Positions 49,850 through 62,422 are shown, numbered from the stretch's first letter. The stretch: DNA of 64,000 bases from Psococerastis gibbosa (GCA_963971405.1 OZ020485.1:372001-436000); one strand, 5' to 3'. Numbers and translations: made by a program. Notes: generated by a model from the sequence alone, not told the origin.

Positions 49850-50516
49850 AAAGGTCTTGATATGACACGGGTGTCTTAATTTGGCTTATTTTTGCTCATT
49901 GTATTGCAATTAACATTGAGCAATTGCTCCTGCGTGTTCATCGGTGTAAATGTAGTTAAAAAAAATTCATTCGACAAGAATAAGAAAAATAGCTATTTAC
50001 TTATTTTATTTTTTTAAAGGTTTTAAAAGGATATAGGTGTCTTAATTTTGCTTATTTTGGCTCACTGTATTGTACTTGACATTGAACAATTGCTCCTGCG
50101 TGTTCATCAGTTTAAATGTTGCTAAAAAAAATTCATTCGACAAGGATAAAAAAAATGGCTATTTACTTATTTTATTTTTTTTAAAGGTCTTGATATGATA
50201 AGGGTGTCTTAATTTTGCTTATTTTGGCTCACTGTATTGAACTTAACATTGAGCAATTGCTCCTGCGTGTTCATCGGTGTAAATGTAGCTAAAAAAAATT
50301 CATTCGACAAGAATAAGAAAAATAGCTATTTACTTATTTTATTTTTTTTAAAGGTTTTAAAAAGATATAGGTGTCGTTATTTTGCTTATTTAGGCTCAAT
50401 GTATTGTACTTAACATTGAGCGATTGTTCCTGCGTGTTCATCGGTGTAAATGTAGCTAAAAAAAATTCATTCGACATGAATAAGAAAAATAGCTATTTAC
50501 TTATTTTATTTTTTTT
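49850..50516 (+). repeat. 667-bp 4-monomer block (G D A B), copy 1
   Basis: G with ttatttttgctcattg and attgcaattaac, aatgtagttaaa, D with catcagtttaaatg and caaggataaa, A, then B with gtgtcgttatt and gagcgattg. All variants recur at 53221-53887, offset 3371 bp, inside the second 8-mer unit. Differences are ttatttaggctcaatg and gacatgaataag here, where the other copy has ttattttggctc and gacaagaataag. Confidence 0.9.
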
Positions 50517-51017
50517 AAAGGTCTTAAAAAGATATAGGTGTCTTAATTTTGCTTATTTAGGCTCATTGTATTGTACTTAACATTGGCCACTTGCTCCTGC
50601 GTGTCCATCGGTGTAAATGTAGCTACAAAAAATTCATTCGACAAGAATACGAAAAATAGCTATATACTTATTTTATTTTTTTTAAAGGTCTTGATATGAC
50701 ACGGGTGTCTTAATTTGGCTTATTTAGGCTCACTGTATTGTAATTAACATTGAGCAATTGCTCCTGCGTGTTCATCGGTGTAAATGTTGCTAAAAAAAAT
50801 TCATTCGACAAGAATAAAAAAAATGGCTATTTACTTATTTTATTTTTTTTAAAGGTCTTGATATGATAAGGGTGTCTTCATTTTGCTTATTTTGGCTCAT
50901 TGTATTGTACTTAACATTGAGCAATTGCTCCTGCGAGTTCATCGGTGTAAATGTAGCTAAAAAAAATTCATTCGACAAGAATAAGAAAAATAGCTATTTA
51001 CTTATTTAATTTTTTTT

Positions 51018-51201
51018 AAAGGTTTTAAAAAGATATAGGTGCCTTAATTTTGCTTATTTTGGCTATTTGCTTATTTAGGCTCATTGTATTGTACTTAACA
51101 TTGACCACTTGCCCCTGCGTGTTCATCGGTGTAAATGTAGCTACATAAAATTCATTCGACAAGAATACGAAAAATAGCTCTATACTTATTTTATTTTTTT
51201 T
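51018..51201 (+). repeat. X monomer, 184 bp chimera (representative)
   Basis: Left arm is B/D-like with gtgccttaatttt. The gcttattt segment is then present twice (gcttattttggctatttgc, followed by ttatttaggctc), adding 17 bp. The right arm is F-like with attgaccacttg and gctacataaaattc. Together these look like a fused duplication junction. Other copies are 52370-52553, 54389-54572 and 55739-55922, all 184 bp. Confidence 0.9.
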
Positions 51202-51534
51202 AAAGGTCTTGATATGACACGGGTGTCTTAATTTGGCTTATTTTGGCTCATTGTATAGTAATTAACATTGAGCAATTGCTCCTGCGTGTTCATCGGTGTA
51301 AATGTAGCTAAAAAAAATTCATTCGACAAGAATAAGAAAAATAGCTATTTACTTATTTTATTTTTTTTAAAGGTTTTAAAAAGATATAGGTGTCTTTATT
51401 TTGCTTATTTTGGCTCAATGTATTGTACTTAACATTGAGCAATTGTTCCTGCGTGTTCATCGGTGTAAATGTAGCTAAAAAAAATTCATTCGACAAGAAT
51501 AAGAAAAATAGCTATTTACTTATTTTATTTTTCA

Positions 51535-51701
51535 AAAGGTCTTGATATGATAAGGGTGTGTTAATTTTGCTTACTTTGGCTCACGGTATTCAACTTAACA
51601 TTGAGCAATTGCTCCTGCGTGTTCATCGGTGTAAATGTAGCTAAAAAAAATTCATTCGACCAGAATAAGAAAAATAGCTATTTACTTATTTTATTTTTTT
51701 T
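51535..51701 (+). repeat. Q monomer (representative)
   Basis: Starts after an interrupted tract tttttcaaaagg, then has an A-type left arm with aagggtgtgttaatttt, gcttactttggctcacgg and attcaac, and ends with attcgaccag. Other Q monomers begin near 49349, 52873 and 54903. Q is confined to about 49.3-55.1 kb and is diagnostic of this region. Confidence 0.88.
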
Positions 51702-51868
51702 AAAGGTTTTAAAAAGATATAGGTGTCTTTATTTTGCTTATTTTGGCTCAATGTATTGTACTTAACATTGAGCAATTGTTCCTGCGTGTTCATCGGTGTA
51801 AATGTAGCTAAAAAAAATTCATTCGACAAGAATAAGAAAAATAGCTATTTACTTATTTTATTTTTTTT

Positions 51869-53887
51869 AAAGGTCTTAAAAAGATATAGGTGTCTTAATT
51901 TTGCTTATTTAGGCTCATTGTATTGTACTTAACATTGGCCACTTGCTCCTGCGTGTCCATCGGTGTAAATGTAGCTACAAAAAATTCATTCGACAAGAAT
52001 ACGAAAAATAGCTCTATACTTATTTTATTTTTTTTAAAGGTCTTGATATGACACGGGTGTCTTAATTTGGCTTATTTAGGCTCACTGTATTGTAATTAAC
52101 ATTGAGCAATTGCTCCTGCGTGTTCATCGGTGTAAATGTTGCTAAAAAAAATTCATTCGACAAGAATAAAAAAAATGGCTATTTACTTATTTTATTTTTT
52201 TTAAAGGTCTTGATATGATAAGGGTGTCTTCATTTTGCTTATTTTGGCTCATTGTATTGTACTTAACATTGAGCAATTGCTCCTGCGAGTTCATCGGTGT
52301 AAATGTAGCTAAAAAAAATTCATTCGACAAGAATAAGAAAAATAGCTATTTACTTATTTAATTTTTTTTAAAGGTTTTGAAAAGATATAGGTGCCTTAAT
52401 TTTGCTTATTTTGGCTATTTGCTTATTTAGGCTCATTGTATTGTACTTAACATTGACCACTTGCTCCTGCGTGTTCATCGGTGTAAATGTAGCTACATAA
52501 AATTCATTCGACAAGAATACGAAAAATAGCTCTATACTTATTTTATTTTTTTTAAAGGTCTTGATATGACACGGGTGTCTTAATTTGGCTTATTTTGGCT
52601 CATTGTATAGTAATTAACATTGAGCAATTGCTCCTGCGTGTTCATCGGTGTAAATGTAGCTAAAAAAAATTCATTCGACAAGAATAAGAAAAATAGCTAT
52701 TTACTTATTTTATTTTTTTTAAAGGTTTTAAAAAGATATAGGTGTCTTTATTTTGCTTATTTTGGCTCAATGTATTGTACTTAACATTGAGCAATTGTTC
52801 CTGCGTGTTCATCTGTGTAAATGTAGCTAAAAAAAATTCATTCGACAAGAATAAGAAAAATAGCTATTTACTTATTTTATTTTTCAAAAGGTCTTGATAT
52901 GATAAGGGTGTGTTAATTTTGCTTACTTTGGCTCACGGTATTCAACTTAACATTGAGCAATTGCTCCTGCGTGTTCATCGGTGTAAATGTAGCTAAAAAG
53001 AATTCATTCGACCAGAATAAGAAAAATAGCTATTTACTTATTTTATTTTTTTTAAAGGTTTTAAAAAGATATAGGTGTCGTTATTTTGCTTATTTTGGCT
53101 CAATGTATTGTACTTAACATTGAGCGATTGTTCCTGCGTGTTCATCGGTGTAAATGTAGCTAAAAAAAATTCATTCGACAAGAATAAGAAAAATAGCTAT
53201 TTACTTATTTTATTTTTTTTAAAGGTCTTGATATGACACGGGTGTCTTAATTTGGCTTATTTTTGCTCATTGTATTGCAATTAACATTGAGCAATTGCTC
53301 CTGCGTGTTCATCGGTGTAAATGTAGTTAAAAAAAATTCATTCGACAAGAATAAGAAAAATAGCTATTTACTTATTTTATTTTTTTAAAGGTTTTAAAAG
53401 GATATAGGTGTCTTAATTTTGCTTATTTTGGCTCACTGTATTGTACTTGACATTGAACAATTGCTCCTGCGTGTTCATCAGTTTAAATGTTGCTAAAAAA
53501 AATTCATTCGACAAGGATAAAAAAAATGGCTATTTACTTATTTTATTTTTTTTAAAGGTCTTGATATGATAAGGGTGTCTTAATTTTGCTTATTTTGGCT
53601 CACTGTATTGAACTTAACATTGAGCAATTGCTCCTGCGTGTTCATCGGTGTAAATGTAGCTAAAAAAAATTCATTCGACAAGAATAAGAAAAATAGCTAT
53701 TTACTTATTTTATTTTTTTTAAAGGTTTTAAAAAGATATAGGTGTCGTTATTTTGCTTATTTTGGCTCAATGTATTGTACTTAACATTGAGCGATTGTTC
53801 CTGCGTGTTCATCGGTGTAAATGTAGCTAAAAAAAATTCATTCGACAAGAATAAGAAAAATAGCTATTTACTTATTTTATTTTTTTT
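51869..53887 (+). repeat. 8-mer higher-order repeat, unit 2, with 4 extra monomers
   Basis: Order F G A X G B Q B followed by G D A B. The extra four monomers (53221-53887) are the block also found at 49850-50516. A private change is aagaattcattcg near 52998, which creates a GAATTC site shared with unit 3 but not unit 1. Confidence 0.9.
53221..53887 (+). repeat. 667-bp 4-monomer block (G D A B), copy 2
   Basis: Same four monomers and private variants as 49850-50516, inserted in register between the end of an 8-mer unit and the next F. It accounts for the 2019-bp rather than 1351-bp spacing between successive X monomers. Confidence 0.9.
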
Positions 53888-55238
53888 AAAGGTCTTAAAA
53901 AGATATAGGTGTCTTAATTTTGCTTATTTAGGCTCATTGTATTGTACTTAACATTGGCCACTTGCTCCTGCGTGTCCATCGGTGTAAATGTAGCTACAAA
54001 AAATTCATTCGACAAGAATACGAAAAATAGCTATATACTTATTTTATTTTTTTTAAAGGTCTTGATATGACACGGGTGTCTTAATTTGGCTTATTTAGGC
54101 TCACTGTATTGTAATTAACATTGAGCAATTGCTTCTGCGTGTTCATCGGTGTAAATGTTGCTAAAAAAAATTCATTCGACAAGAATAAAAAAAATGGCTA
54201 TTTACTTATTTTATTTTTTTTAAAGGTCTTGATATGATGAGGGTGTCTTCATTTTGCTTATTTTGGCTCATTGTATTGTACTTAACATTGAGCAATTGCT
54301 CCTGCGAGTTCATCGGTGTAAATGTAGCTAAAAAAAATTCATTCGACAAGAATAAGAAAAATAGCTATTTACTTATTTAATTTTTTTTAAAGGTTTTGGA
54401 AAGATATAGGTGCCTTAATTTTGCTTATTTTGGCTATTTGCTTATTTAGGCTCATTGTATTGTACTTAACATTGACCACTTGCTCCTGCGTGTTCATCGG
54501 TGTAAATGTAGCTACATAAAATTCATTCGACAAGAATACGAAAAATAGCTCTATACTTATTTTATTTTTTTTAAAGGTCTTGATATGACACGGGTGTCTT
54601 AATTTGGCTTATTTTGGCTCATTGTATAGTAATTAACATTGAGCAATTGCTCCTGCGTGTTCATCGGTGTAAATGTAGCTAAAAAAAATTCATTCGACAA
54701 GAATAAGAAAAATAGCTATTTACTTATTTTATTTTTTTTAAAGGTTTTAAAAAGATATAGGTGTCTTTATTTTGCTTATTTTGGCTCAATGTATTGTACT
54801 TAACATTGAGCAATTGTTCCTGCGTGTTCATCGGTGTAAATGTAGCTAAAAAAAATTCATTCGACAAGAATAAGAAAAATAGCTATTTATTATTTTATTT
54901 TTCAAAAGGTCTTGATATGATAAGGGTGTGTTAATTTTGCTTACTTTGGCTCACGGTATTCAACTTAACATTGAGCAATTGCTCCTGCGTGTTCATCGGT
55001 GTAAATGTAGCTAAAAAGAATTCATTCGACCAGAATAAGAAAAATAGCTATTTACTTATTTTATTTTTTTTAAAGGTTTTTAAAAGATATAGGTGTCGTT
55101 ATTTTGCTTATTTTGGCTCAATGTATTGTACTTAACATTGAGCGATTGTTCCTGCGTGTTCATCGGTGTAAATGTAGCTAAAAAAAATTCATTCGACAAG
55201 AATAAGAAAAATAGCTATTTACTTATTTTATTTTTTTT
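53888..55238 (+). repeat. 8-mer higher-order repeat (1351 bp), unit 3
   Basis: Order F G A X G B Q B with the region's private variants, including ctgcgagttc and gctacataaaattc. Local changes are gatatgatgaggg near 54232, a one-base loss in tatttattatttt near 54887, and GAATTC at 55018. Confidence 0.9.
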
Positions 55239-55922
55239 AAAGGTCTTAAAAAGATATAGGTGTCTTAATTTTGCTTATTTAGGCTCATTGTATTGTACTT
55301 AACATTGGCCACTTGCTCCTGCGTGTCCATCGGTGTAAATGTAGCTACAAAAAATTCATTCGACAAGAATACGAAAAATAGCTATATACTTATTTTATTT
55401 TTTTTAAAGGTCTTGATATGACACGGGTGTCTTAATTTGGCTTATTTAGGCTCACTGTATTGTAATTAACATTGAGCAATTGCTCCTGCGTGTTCATCGG
55501 TGTAAATGTTGCTAAAAAAAATTCATTCGACAAGAATAAAAAAATGGCTATTTACTTATTTTATTTTTTTTAAAGGTCTTGATATGATAAGGGTGTCTTC
55601 ATTTTGCTTATTTTGGCTCATTGTATTGTACTTAACATTGAGCAATTGCTCCTGCGAGTTCATCGGTGTAAATGTAGCTAAAAAAAATTCATTCGACAAG
55701 AATAAGAAAAATAGCTATTTACTTATTTAATTTTTTTTAAAGGTTTTAAAAAGATATAGGTGCCTTAATTTTGCTTATTTTGGCTATTTGCTTATTTAGG
55801 CTCATTGTATTGTACTTAACATTGACCACTTGCTCCTGCGTGTTCATCGGTGTAAATGTAGCTACATAAAATTCATTCGACAAGAATACGAAAAATAGCT
55901 CTATACTTATTTTATTTTTTTT
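55239..55922 (+). repeat. 8-mer higher-order repeat, unit 4 (truncated)
   Basis: Only F G A X are present. The array then passes to a G monomer with ttatttttgctc and a D monomer, leaving the 8-mer family. A private change is an A7 instead of A8 run in aataaaaaaatgg near 55537. Confidence 0.88.
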
Positions 55923-58920
55923 AAAGGTCTTGATATGACACGGGTGTCTTAATTTGGCTTATTTTTGCTCATTGTATTGTAATAAACATTGAGCAATTGC
56001 TCCTGCGTGTTCATCGGTGTAAATGTAGCTAAAAAAAATTCATTCGACAAGAATAAGAAAAATAGCTATTTACTTATTTTATTTTTTTAAAGGTTTTAAA
56101 AGGATATAGGTGTCTTAATTTTGCTTATTTTGGCTCACTGTATTGTACTTGACATTGACCAATTGCTCCTGCGTGTTCATCGGTGTAAATGTGGCTAAAA
56201 AAAATTCATTCGACAAGAATAAGAAAAATAGCTATTTACATATTTTATTTTTTTAAAGGTTTTAAAAAGATAAAGGTGTCTTAATTTTGCTTATTTTGGC
56301 TCATTGTATTGTAATTGACATTGAGAAATTGCTCCTGCGTGTTCAACGGTTTAAATGTTGCTAAAAAAAATTCATTCGACAAGAATAAAAAAAATAGCTA
56401 TTTACTTATTTTATTTTTTTTAAAGGTCTTGATATGATAAGGGTGTCTTAATTTGGCTTATTTTGGCTCATTGTATTGTACTTAACATTGAGCAATTGCT
56501 CCTGCGTGTTCATCGGTGTAAATGTAGCTAAAAAAAATTCATTCGACAAGAATAAGAAAAATAGCTATTTACTTATTTTATTTTTTTAAAGGTCTTAAAA
56601 AGATATAGGTGTCTTAATTTTCCTTGTTTAGGTACATTGTGTAGTACTTAACATTGAGCATTTGCTCCTGCGTGTTCATCGGTGTAAATGTAGCTACAAA
56701 AAATTCATTCGACAAGAATACGAAAAATAGCTATATACTTATTTTATTTTTTTTAAAGGTCTTGATATGATAAGGGTGTCTTAATTTTGCTTATTTTGGC
56801 TCATTGTATTGCACTTGACATTAAACAATTGCTCCTGCGTGTTCATCGGTTTAAATGTTGCTAAAAAAAATTCATTCGACAAGAATACAAAAAATAGCTA
56901 TATACTTATTTTATTTTTTTTAAAGGTCTTGATATGATAAGGGTGTCTTAATTTTGCTTATTTTGGCTCATTGTATTGTACTTAACATTGAGCAATTGCT
57001 CCTGCGTGTTCATCGGTGTAAATGTAGCTAAAAAAAATTCATTCGACAAGAATAAGAAAAATAGCTATTTACTTATTTTATTTTTTTAAAGGTCTTAAAA
57101 AGATATAGGTGTCTTAATTTTCCTTGTTTAGGTACATTGTGTAGTACTTAACATTGAGCAATTGCTCCTGCGTGTTCATCGGTGTAAATGTAGCTACAAA
57201 AAATTCATTCGACAAGAATACGAAAAATAGCTATATACTTATTTTATTTTTTTTAAAGGTCTTGATATGATAAGGGTGTCTTAATTTTGCTTATTTTGGC
57301 TCTTTGTATTGTACTTGACATTAAACAATTGCTCCTGCGTGTTCATCGGTTTAAATGTTGCTAAAAAAAATTCATTCGACAAGAATACAAAAAATAGCTA
57401 TATACTTATTTTATTTTTTTTAAAGGTCTTGATATGATAAGGGTGTCTTAATTTTGCTTATTTTGGCTCATTGTATTGTACTTAACATTGAGCAATTGCT
57501 CCTGCGTGTTCATCGGTGTAAATGTAGCTAAACAAAATTCATTCGACAAGAATAAGAAAAATAGCTATTTAATTATTTTATTTTTTTTAAAGGTTTAAAA
57601 AAGATATAGGTGTCTCAATTTTGCTTATTTTGGCTCAAAATATTGTACTTAACATTGAGCAATTGTTCCTGCGTGTTCATAGGTGTAAATGTAGCTAAAA
57701 AAAATTCATTCGACAAGAATAAGAAAAATAGCTATTTACTTATTTTATTTTTTTAAAGGTTTTAAAAGGATATAGGTGTCTTAATTTTGCTTATTTTGGC
57801 TCACTGTATTGTACTCGACATTGAACAATTGCTCCTGCGTGTTCATCGGTTTAAATGTTGCTAAAAAAAATTCATTCGACAAGAATAAAAAAAATGGCTA
57901 TTTACTTATTTTATTTTTTTTAAAGGTCTTGATATGATAAGGGTGTCTTAATTTTGCTTATTTTGGCTCACTGTATTCAACTTAACATTGAGCAATTGCT
58001 CCTGCGTGTTCATCGGTGTAAATGTAGCTAAAAAAAATTCATTCGACCAGAATAAGAAAAATAGCTATTTACTTATTTTATTTTTTTTAAAGGTTTTAAA
58101 AGATATAGGTGTCTTTATTTTGCTTATTTTGGCTCAATGTATTGTACTTAACATTGAGCAATTGTTCCTGCGTGTTCATCGGTGTAAATGTAGCTAAAAA
58201 AAATTCATTCGACAAGAATAAGAAAAATAGCTATTTACTTATTTTATTTTTTTAAAGGTCTTAAAAAGATATAGGTGTCTTAATTTTCCTTGTTTAGGTA
58301 CATTGTGTAGTACTAAACATTGAGCAATTGCTCCTGCGTGTTCATCGGTGTATATGTTGCTAAAAAAAATTCATTCGACAAGAATAAGAAAAATAGCTAT
58401 TTACTTATTTTATTTTTTTTAAAGGTCTTAAAAAGATATAGGTGTCTTAATTTTGCTTATTTAGGCTCATTGTATTGTACTTAACATTGGCCACTTGCTC
58501 CTGCGTGTCCATCGGTGTAAATGTAGCTACAAAAAATTCATTCGACAAGAATACGAAAAATAGCTATATACTTATTTTATTTTTTTTAAAGGTCTTGATA
58601 TGACACGGGTGTCTTAATTTGGCTTATTTAGGCTCACTGTATTGTAATTAACATTGAGCAATTGCTCCTGCGTGTTCATCGGTGTAAATGTGGCTAAAAA
58701 AAATTCATTCGACAAGAATAAGAAAAATAGCTATTTACTTATTTTATTTTTTTAAAGGTTTTAAAAAGATAAAGGTGTCTTAATTTTGCTTATTTTGGCT
58801 CATTGTATTGTACTTGACATTGAGAAATTGCTCCTGCGTGTTCAACGGTTTAAATGTTGCTAAAAAAAATTCATTCGACAAGAATAAAAAAAATAGCTAT
58901 TTACTTATTTTATTTTTTTT
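55923..58920 (+). repeat. Satellite stretch, 18 monomers
   Basis: Class order is G D H A2 E I A E I A C D A B E F G H. The D near 56089 has a G-type right arm (gacattgaccaattg, aatgtggcta). An E-I-A triplet is tandemly doubled (about 56.6 to 57.6 kb). Nothing other than satellite is present. Confidence 0.83.
57422..58253 (+). repeat. 5-monomer block (A C D A B) repeated at 62423
   Basis: Private variants ggctcaaaatattg (57632), gttcataggtg, and a B one base short (gttttaaaagatatagg near 58095) all recur about 5001 bp later, with the block starting at 62423. This links two parts of the right-hand region as a 30-monomer-scale duplication. Confidence 0.88.
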
Positions 58921-60254
58921 AACGGTCTTGATATGATAAGGGTGTCTTAATTTGGCTTATTTTGGCTCATTGTATTGTACTCAACATTGAGCAATTGCTC
59001 CTGCGTGTTCATCGGTGTAAATGTAGCTAAAAAAAATTCATTCGACAAGAATAAGAAAAATAGCTATTTACTTATTTTATTTTTTTATAGGTCTTAAAAA
59101 GATATAGGTGTCTTAATTTTCCTTGTTTAGGTACATTGTGTAGTACTTAACATTGAGCAATTGCTCCTGCGTGTTCATCGGTGTAAATGTAGCTACAAAA
59201 AATTCATTCGACAAGAATACGAAAAATAGCTATATACTTATTTTATTTTTTTTAAAGGTCTTGATATGATAAGGGTGTCTTAATTTTGCTTATTTTGGCT
59301 CATTGTATTGTACTTGACATTAAACAATTGCTCCTGCGTGTTCATCGGTTTAAATGTTGCTAAAAAAAATTCATTCGACAAGAATACAAAAAATAGCTAT
59401 ATACTTATTTTATTTTTTTTAAAGGTCTTGATATGATAAGGGTGTCTTAATTTTGCTTATTTTGGCTCATTGTATTGTACTTAACATTGAGCAATTGCTC
59501 CTGCGTGTTCATCGGTGTAAATGTAGCTAAAAAAAATTCATTCGACAAGAATAAGAAAAATAGCTATTTACTTATTTTATTTTTTTTAAAGGTTTAAAAA
59601 AGATATAGGTGTCTTAATTTTGCTTATTTTGGCTCAATGTATTGTACTTAACATTGAGCAATTGTTCCTGCGTGTTCATCGGTGTAAATGTAGCTAAAAA
59701 AAATTCATTCGACAAGAATAAGAAAAATAGCTATTTACTTATTTTATTTTTTTAAAGGTCTTAAAAAGACATAGGTGTCTTAATTTTCCTTGTTTAGGTA
59801 CATTGTGTAGTACTTAACATTGAGCAATTGCTCCTGCGTGTTCATCGGTGTAAATGTAGCTACAAAAAATTCATTCGACAAGAATACGAAAAATAGCTAT
59901 ATACTTATTTTATTTTTTTTAAAGGTCTTGATATGATAAGGGTGTCTTAATTTTGCTTATTTTGGCTCATTGTATTGTACTTGACATTAAACAATTGCTC
60001 CTTCGTGTTCATCGGTTTAAATGTTGCTAAAAAAAATTCATTCGACAAGAATACAAAAAATAGCTATATACTTATTTTATTTTTTTTAAAGGTCTTGATA
60101 TGATAAGGGTGTCTTAATTTTGCTTATTTTGGCTCATTGTATTGTACTTAACATTAAGCAATTGCTCCTGCGTGTTCATCGGTGTAAATGTAGCTAAAAA
60201 AAATTCATTCGACAAGAATAAGAAAAATAGCTATTTACTTATTTTATTTTTTTT
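58921..60254 (+). repeat. 1334-bp 8-monomer tandem duplication, copy 1
   Basis: Order A2 E I A C E I A. Private variants are tactcaac in A2 (near 58979), ttttttataggtc before the first E (near 59085), and aaaaagacatagg in the second E (59768). It begins with aacgg instead of AAAGG. Confidence 0.9.
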
Positions 60255-60421
60255 AAAGGTTCAAAAAAGATATAGGTGTCTTAATTTGGCTTATTTTGGC
60301 TCATTGTATTGTACTCAACATTGAGCAATTGCTCCTGCGTGTTCATCGGTGTAAATGTAGCTAAAAAAAATTCATTCGACAAGAATAAGAAAAATAGCTA
60401 TTTACTTATTTTATTTTTTTA
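60255..60421 (+). repeat. Chimeric C/A2 monomer at a duplication junction
   Basis: Left of about 60276 the sequence matches the C monomer at 61589 (aaaggttcaaaaaag). Right of about 60290 it matches the A2 monomer at 58921 (aatttggctt, tactcaac). The switch falls in the shared ggtgtcttaattt. This is the sequence expected at the internal junction of an unequal crossover that made the 1334-bp duplication. Confidence 0.88.
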
Positions 60422-61588
60422 TAGGTCTTAAAAAGATATAGGTGTCTTAATTTTCCTTGTTTAGGTACATTGTGTAGTACTTAACATTGAGCAATTGCTC
60501 CTGCGTGTTCATCGGTGTAAATGTAGCTACAAAAAATTCATTCGACAAGAATACGAAAAATAGCTATATACTTATTTTATTTTTTTTAAAGGTCTTGATA
60601 TGATAAGGGTGTCTTAATTTTGCTTATTTTGGCTCATTGTATTGTACTTGACATTAAACAATTGCTCCTGCGTGTTCATCGGTTTAAATGTTGCTAAAAA
60701 AAATTCATTCGACAAGAATACAAAAAATAGCTATATACTTATTTTATTTTTTTTAAAGGTCTTGATATGATAAGGGTGTCTTAATTTTGCTTATTTTGGC
60801 TCATTGTATTGTACTTAACATTGAGCAATTGCTCCTGCGTGTTCATCGGTGTAAATGTAGCTAAAAAAAATTCATTCGACAAGAATAAGAAAAATAGCTA
60901 TTTACTTATTTTATTTTTTTTAAAGGTTTAAAAAAGATATAGGTGTCTTAATTTTGCTTATTTTGGCTCAATGTATTGTACTTAACATTGAGCAATTGTT
61001 CCTGCGTGTTCATCGGTGTAAATGTAGCTAAAAAAAATTCATTCGACAAGAATAAGAAAAATAGCTATTTACTTATTTTATTTTTTTAAAGGTCTTAAAA
61101 AGACATAGGTGTCTTAATTTTCCTTGTTTAGGTACATTGTGTAGTACTTAACATTGAGCAATTGCTCCTGCGTGTTCATCGGTGTAAATGTAGCTACAAA
61201 AAATTCATTCGACAAGAATACGAAAAATAGCTATATACTTATTTTATTTTTTTTAAAGGTCTTGATATGATAAGGGTGTCTTAATTTTGCTTATTTTGGC
61301 TCATTGTATTGTACTTGACATTAAACAATTGCTCCTTCGTGTTCATCGGTTTAAATGTTGCTAAAAAAAATTCATTCGACAAGAATACAAAAAATAGCTA
61401 TATACTTATTTTATTTTTTTTAAAGGTCTTGATATGATAAGGGTGTCTTAATTTTGCTTATTTTGGCTCATTGTATTGTACTTAACATTAAGCAATTGCT
61501 CCTGCGTGTTCATCGGTGTAAATGTAGCTAAAAAAAATTCATTCGACAAGAATAAGAAAAATAGCTATTTACTTATTTTATTTTTTTT
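60255..61588 (+). repeat. 1334-bp 8-monomer tandem duplication, copy 2
   Basis: Repeats the preceding unit at offset 1334, with tactcaac near 60313, ttataggtc near 60419 and gacatagg at 61102. Its first monomer has a C-type left arm (gttcaaaaaagatatagg) joined to the A2 right arm. The monomer after the duplication (61589) carries the same gttcaaaaaag left arm on a normal C body. Confidence 0.9.
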
Positions 61589-62255
61589 AAAGGTTCAAAA
61601 AAGATATAGGTGTCTTAATTTTGCTTATTTTGGCTCAATGTATTGTACTTAACATTGAGCAATTGTTCCTGCGTGTTCATCGGTGTAAATGTAGCTAAAA
61701 AAAATTCATTCGACAAGAATAAGAAAAATAGCTATTTACTTATTTTATTTTTTTAAAGGTTTTAAAAAGATATAGGTGTCTTAATTTTGCTTATTTTGGC
61801 TCACTGTATTGTACTTGACATTGAACAATTGCTCCTGCGTGTTCATCGGTTTAAATGTTGCTAAAAAAAATTCATTCGACAAGAATAAAAAAAATGGCTA
61901 TTTACTTATTTTATTTTTTTTAAAGGTCTTGATATGATTAGGGTGTCTTAATTTTGCTTATTTTGGCTCACTGTATTGAACTTAACATTGAGCAATTGCT
62001 CCTGCGTGTTCATCGGTGTAAATGTAGCTAAAAAAAATTCATTCGACAAGAATAAGAAAAATAGCTATTTACTTATTTTATTTTTTTTAAAGGTCTTAAA
62101 AAGATATAGGTGTCTTAATTTTGCTTATTTTGGCTCACTGTATTGAACTTAACATTGAGCAATTGCTCCTGCGTGTTCATCGGTGTAAATGTAGCTAAAA
62201 AAAATTCATTCGACAAGAATAAGAAAAATAGCTATTTACTTATTTTATTTTTTTT

Positions 62256-62422
62256 AAAGGTTTTAAAAAGATATAGGTGTCTTTATTTTGCTTATTTTGG
62301 CTCATTGTATTGTACTTGACATTAAACAATTGCTCCTGCGTGTTCATCGGTTTAAATGTTGCTAAAAAAAATTCATTCGACAAGAATACAAAAAATAGCT
62401 ACATACTTATTTTATTTTTTTT
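62256..62422 (+). repeat. Chimeric B/I monomer
   Basis: Left arm is class B (gttttaaaaagatatagg, gtctttatt) and the right arm is class I (cattgtattgtac, gacattaaac, aatacaaaaaatagc). The crossover lies in the shared gcttattttggctc. It marks where the 57.3-58.3 kb order was joined to an A A F' B order. Confidence 0.82.

Larger units (their letters stand above)
38844..50516 (+). repeat. Satellite stretch, about 70 monomers built on H-B-B-A-A-B
   Basis: Class order: B F G H A2 E I H B A C D A B F G H B B A A B D A B F E I A C D A F G H B B A A B F G H A2 E I A C E I A C D A B F G H B B A A B Q B F G D A B. It starts like a third 6-kb period (F at 39011 matches 27010 and 33009, up to I), then departs. 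The F at about 43011 has an A-type right arm, and after A at about 44.0 kb a B has been skipped. The Q monomer first appears at 49349. No gene or other element interrupts it. Confidence 0.82.
50517..51868 (+). repeat. 8-mer higher-order repeat (1352 bp), unit 1
   Basis: Order F G A X G B Q B. Private variants not seen earlier in the window are gtcttcattttgc and ctgcgagttc in the A monomer, the 184-bp X monomer, gctacataaaattc, tagctctatac, tgtatagtaatt in the second G, and the Q monomer. The unit is 8 monomers plus a 17-bp insertion in X. Confidence 0.92.

Noticed and set aside
52998-55023. GAATTC sites near 53000 and 55018 as functional elements
   Set aside because: They come from a single A-to-G change in the A tract shared by two 8-mer units. 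They are useful as markers only.
55506-55730. 74-codon open frame as a distinct gene
   Set aside because: It arises from a one-base loss in an A8 run of the monomer (A7 near 55537) that shifts frame past a stop. It is a repeat-derived accident.
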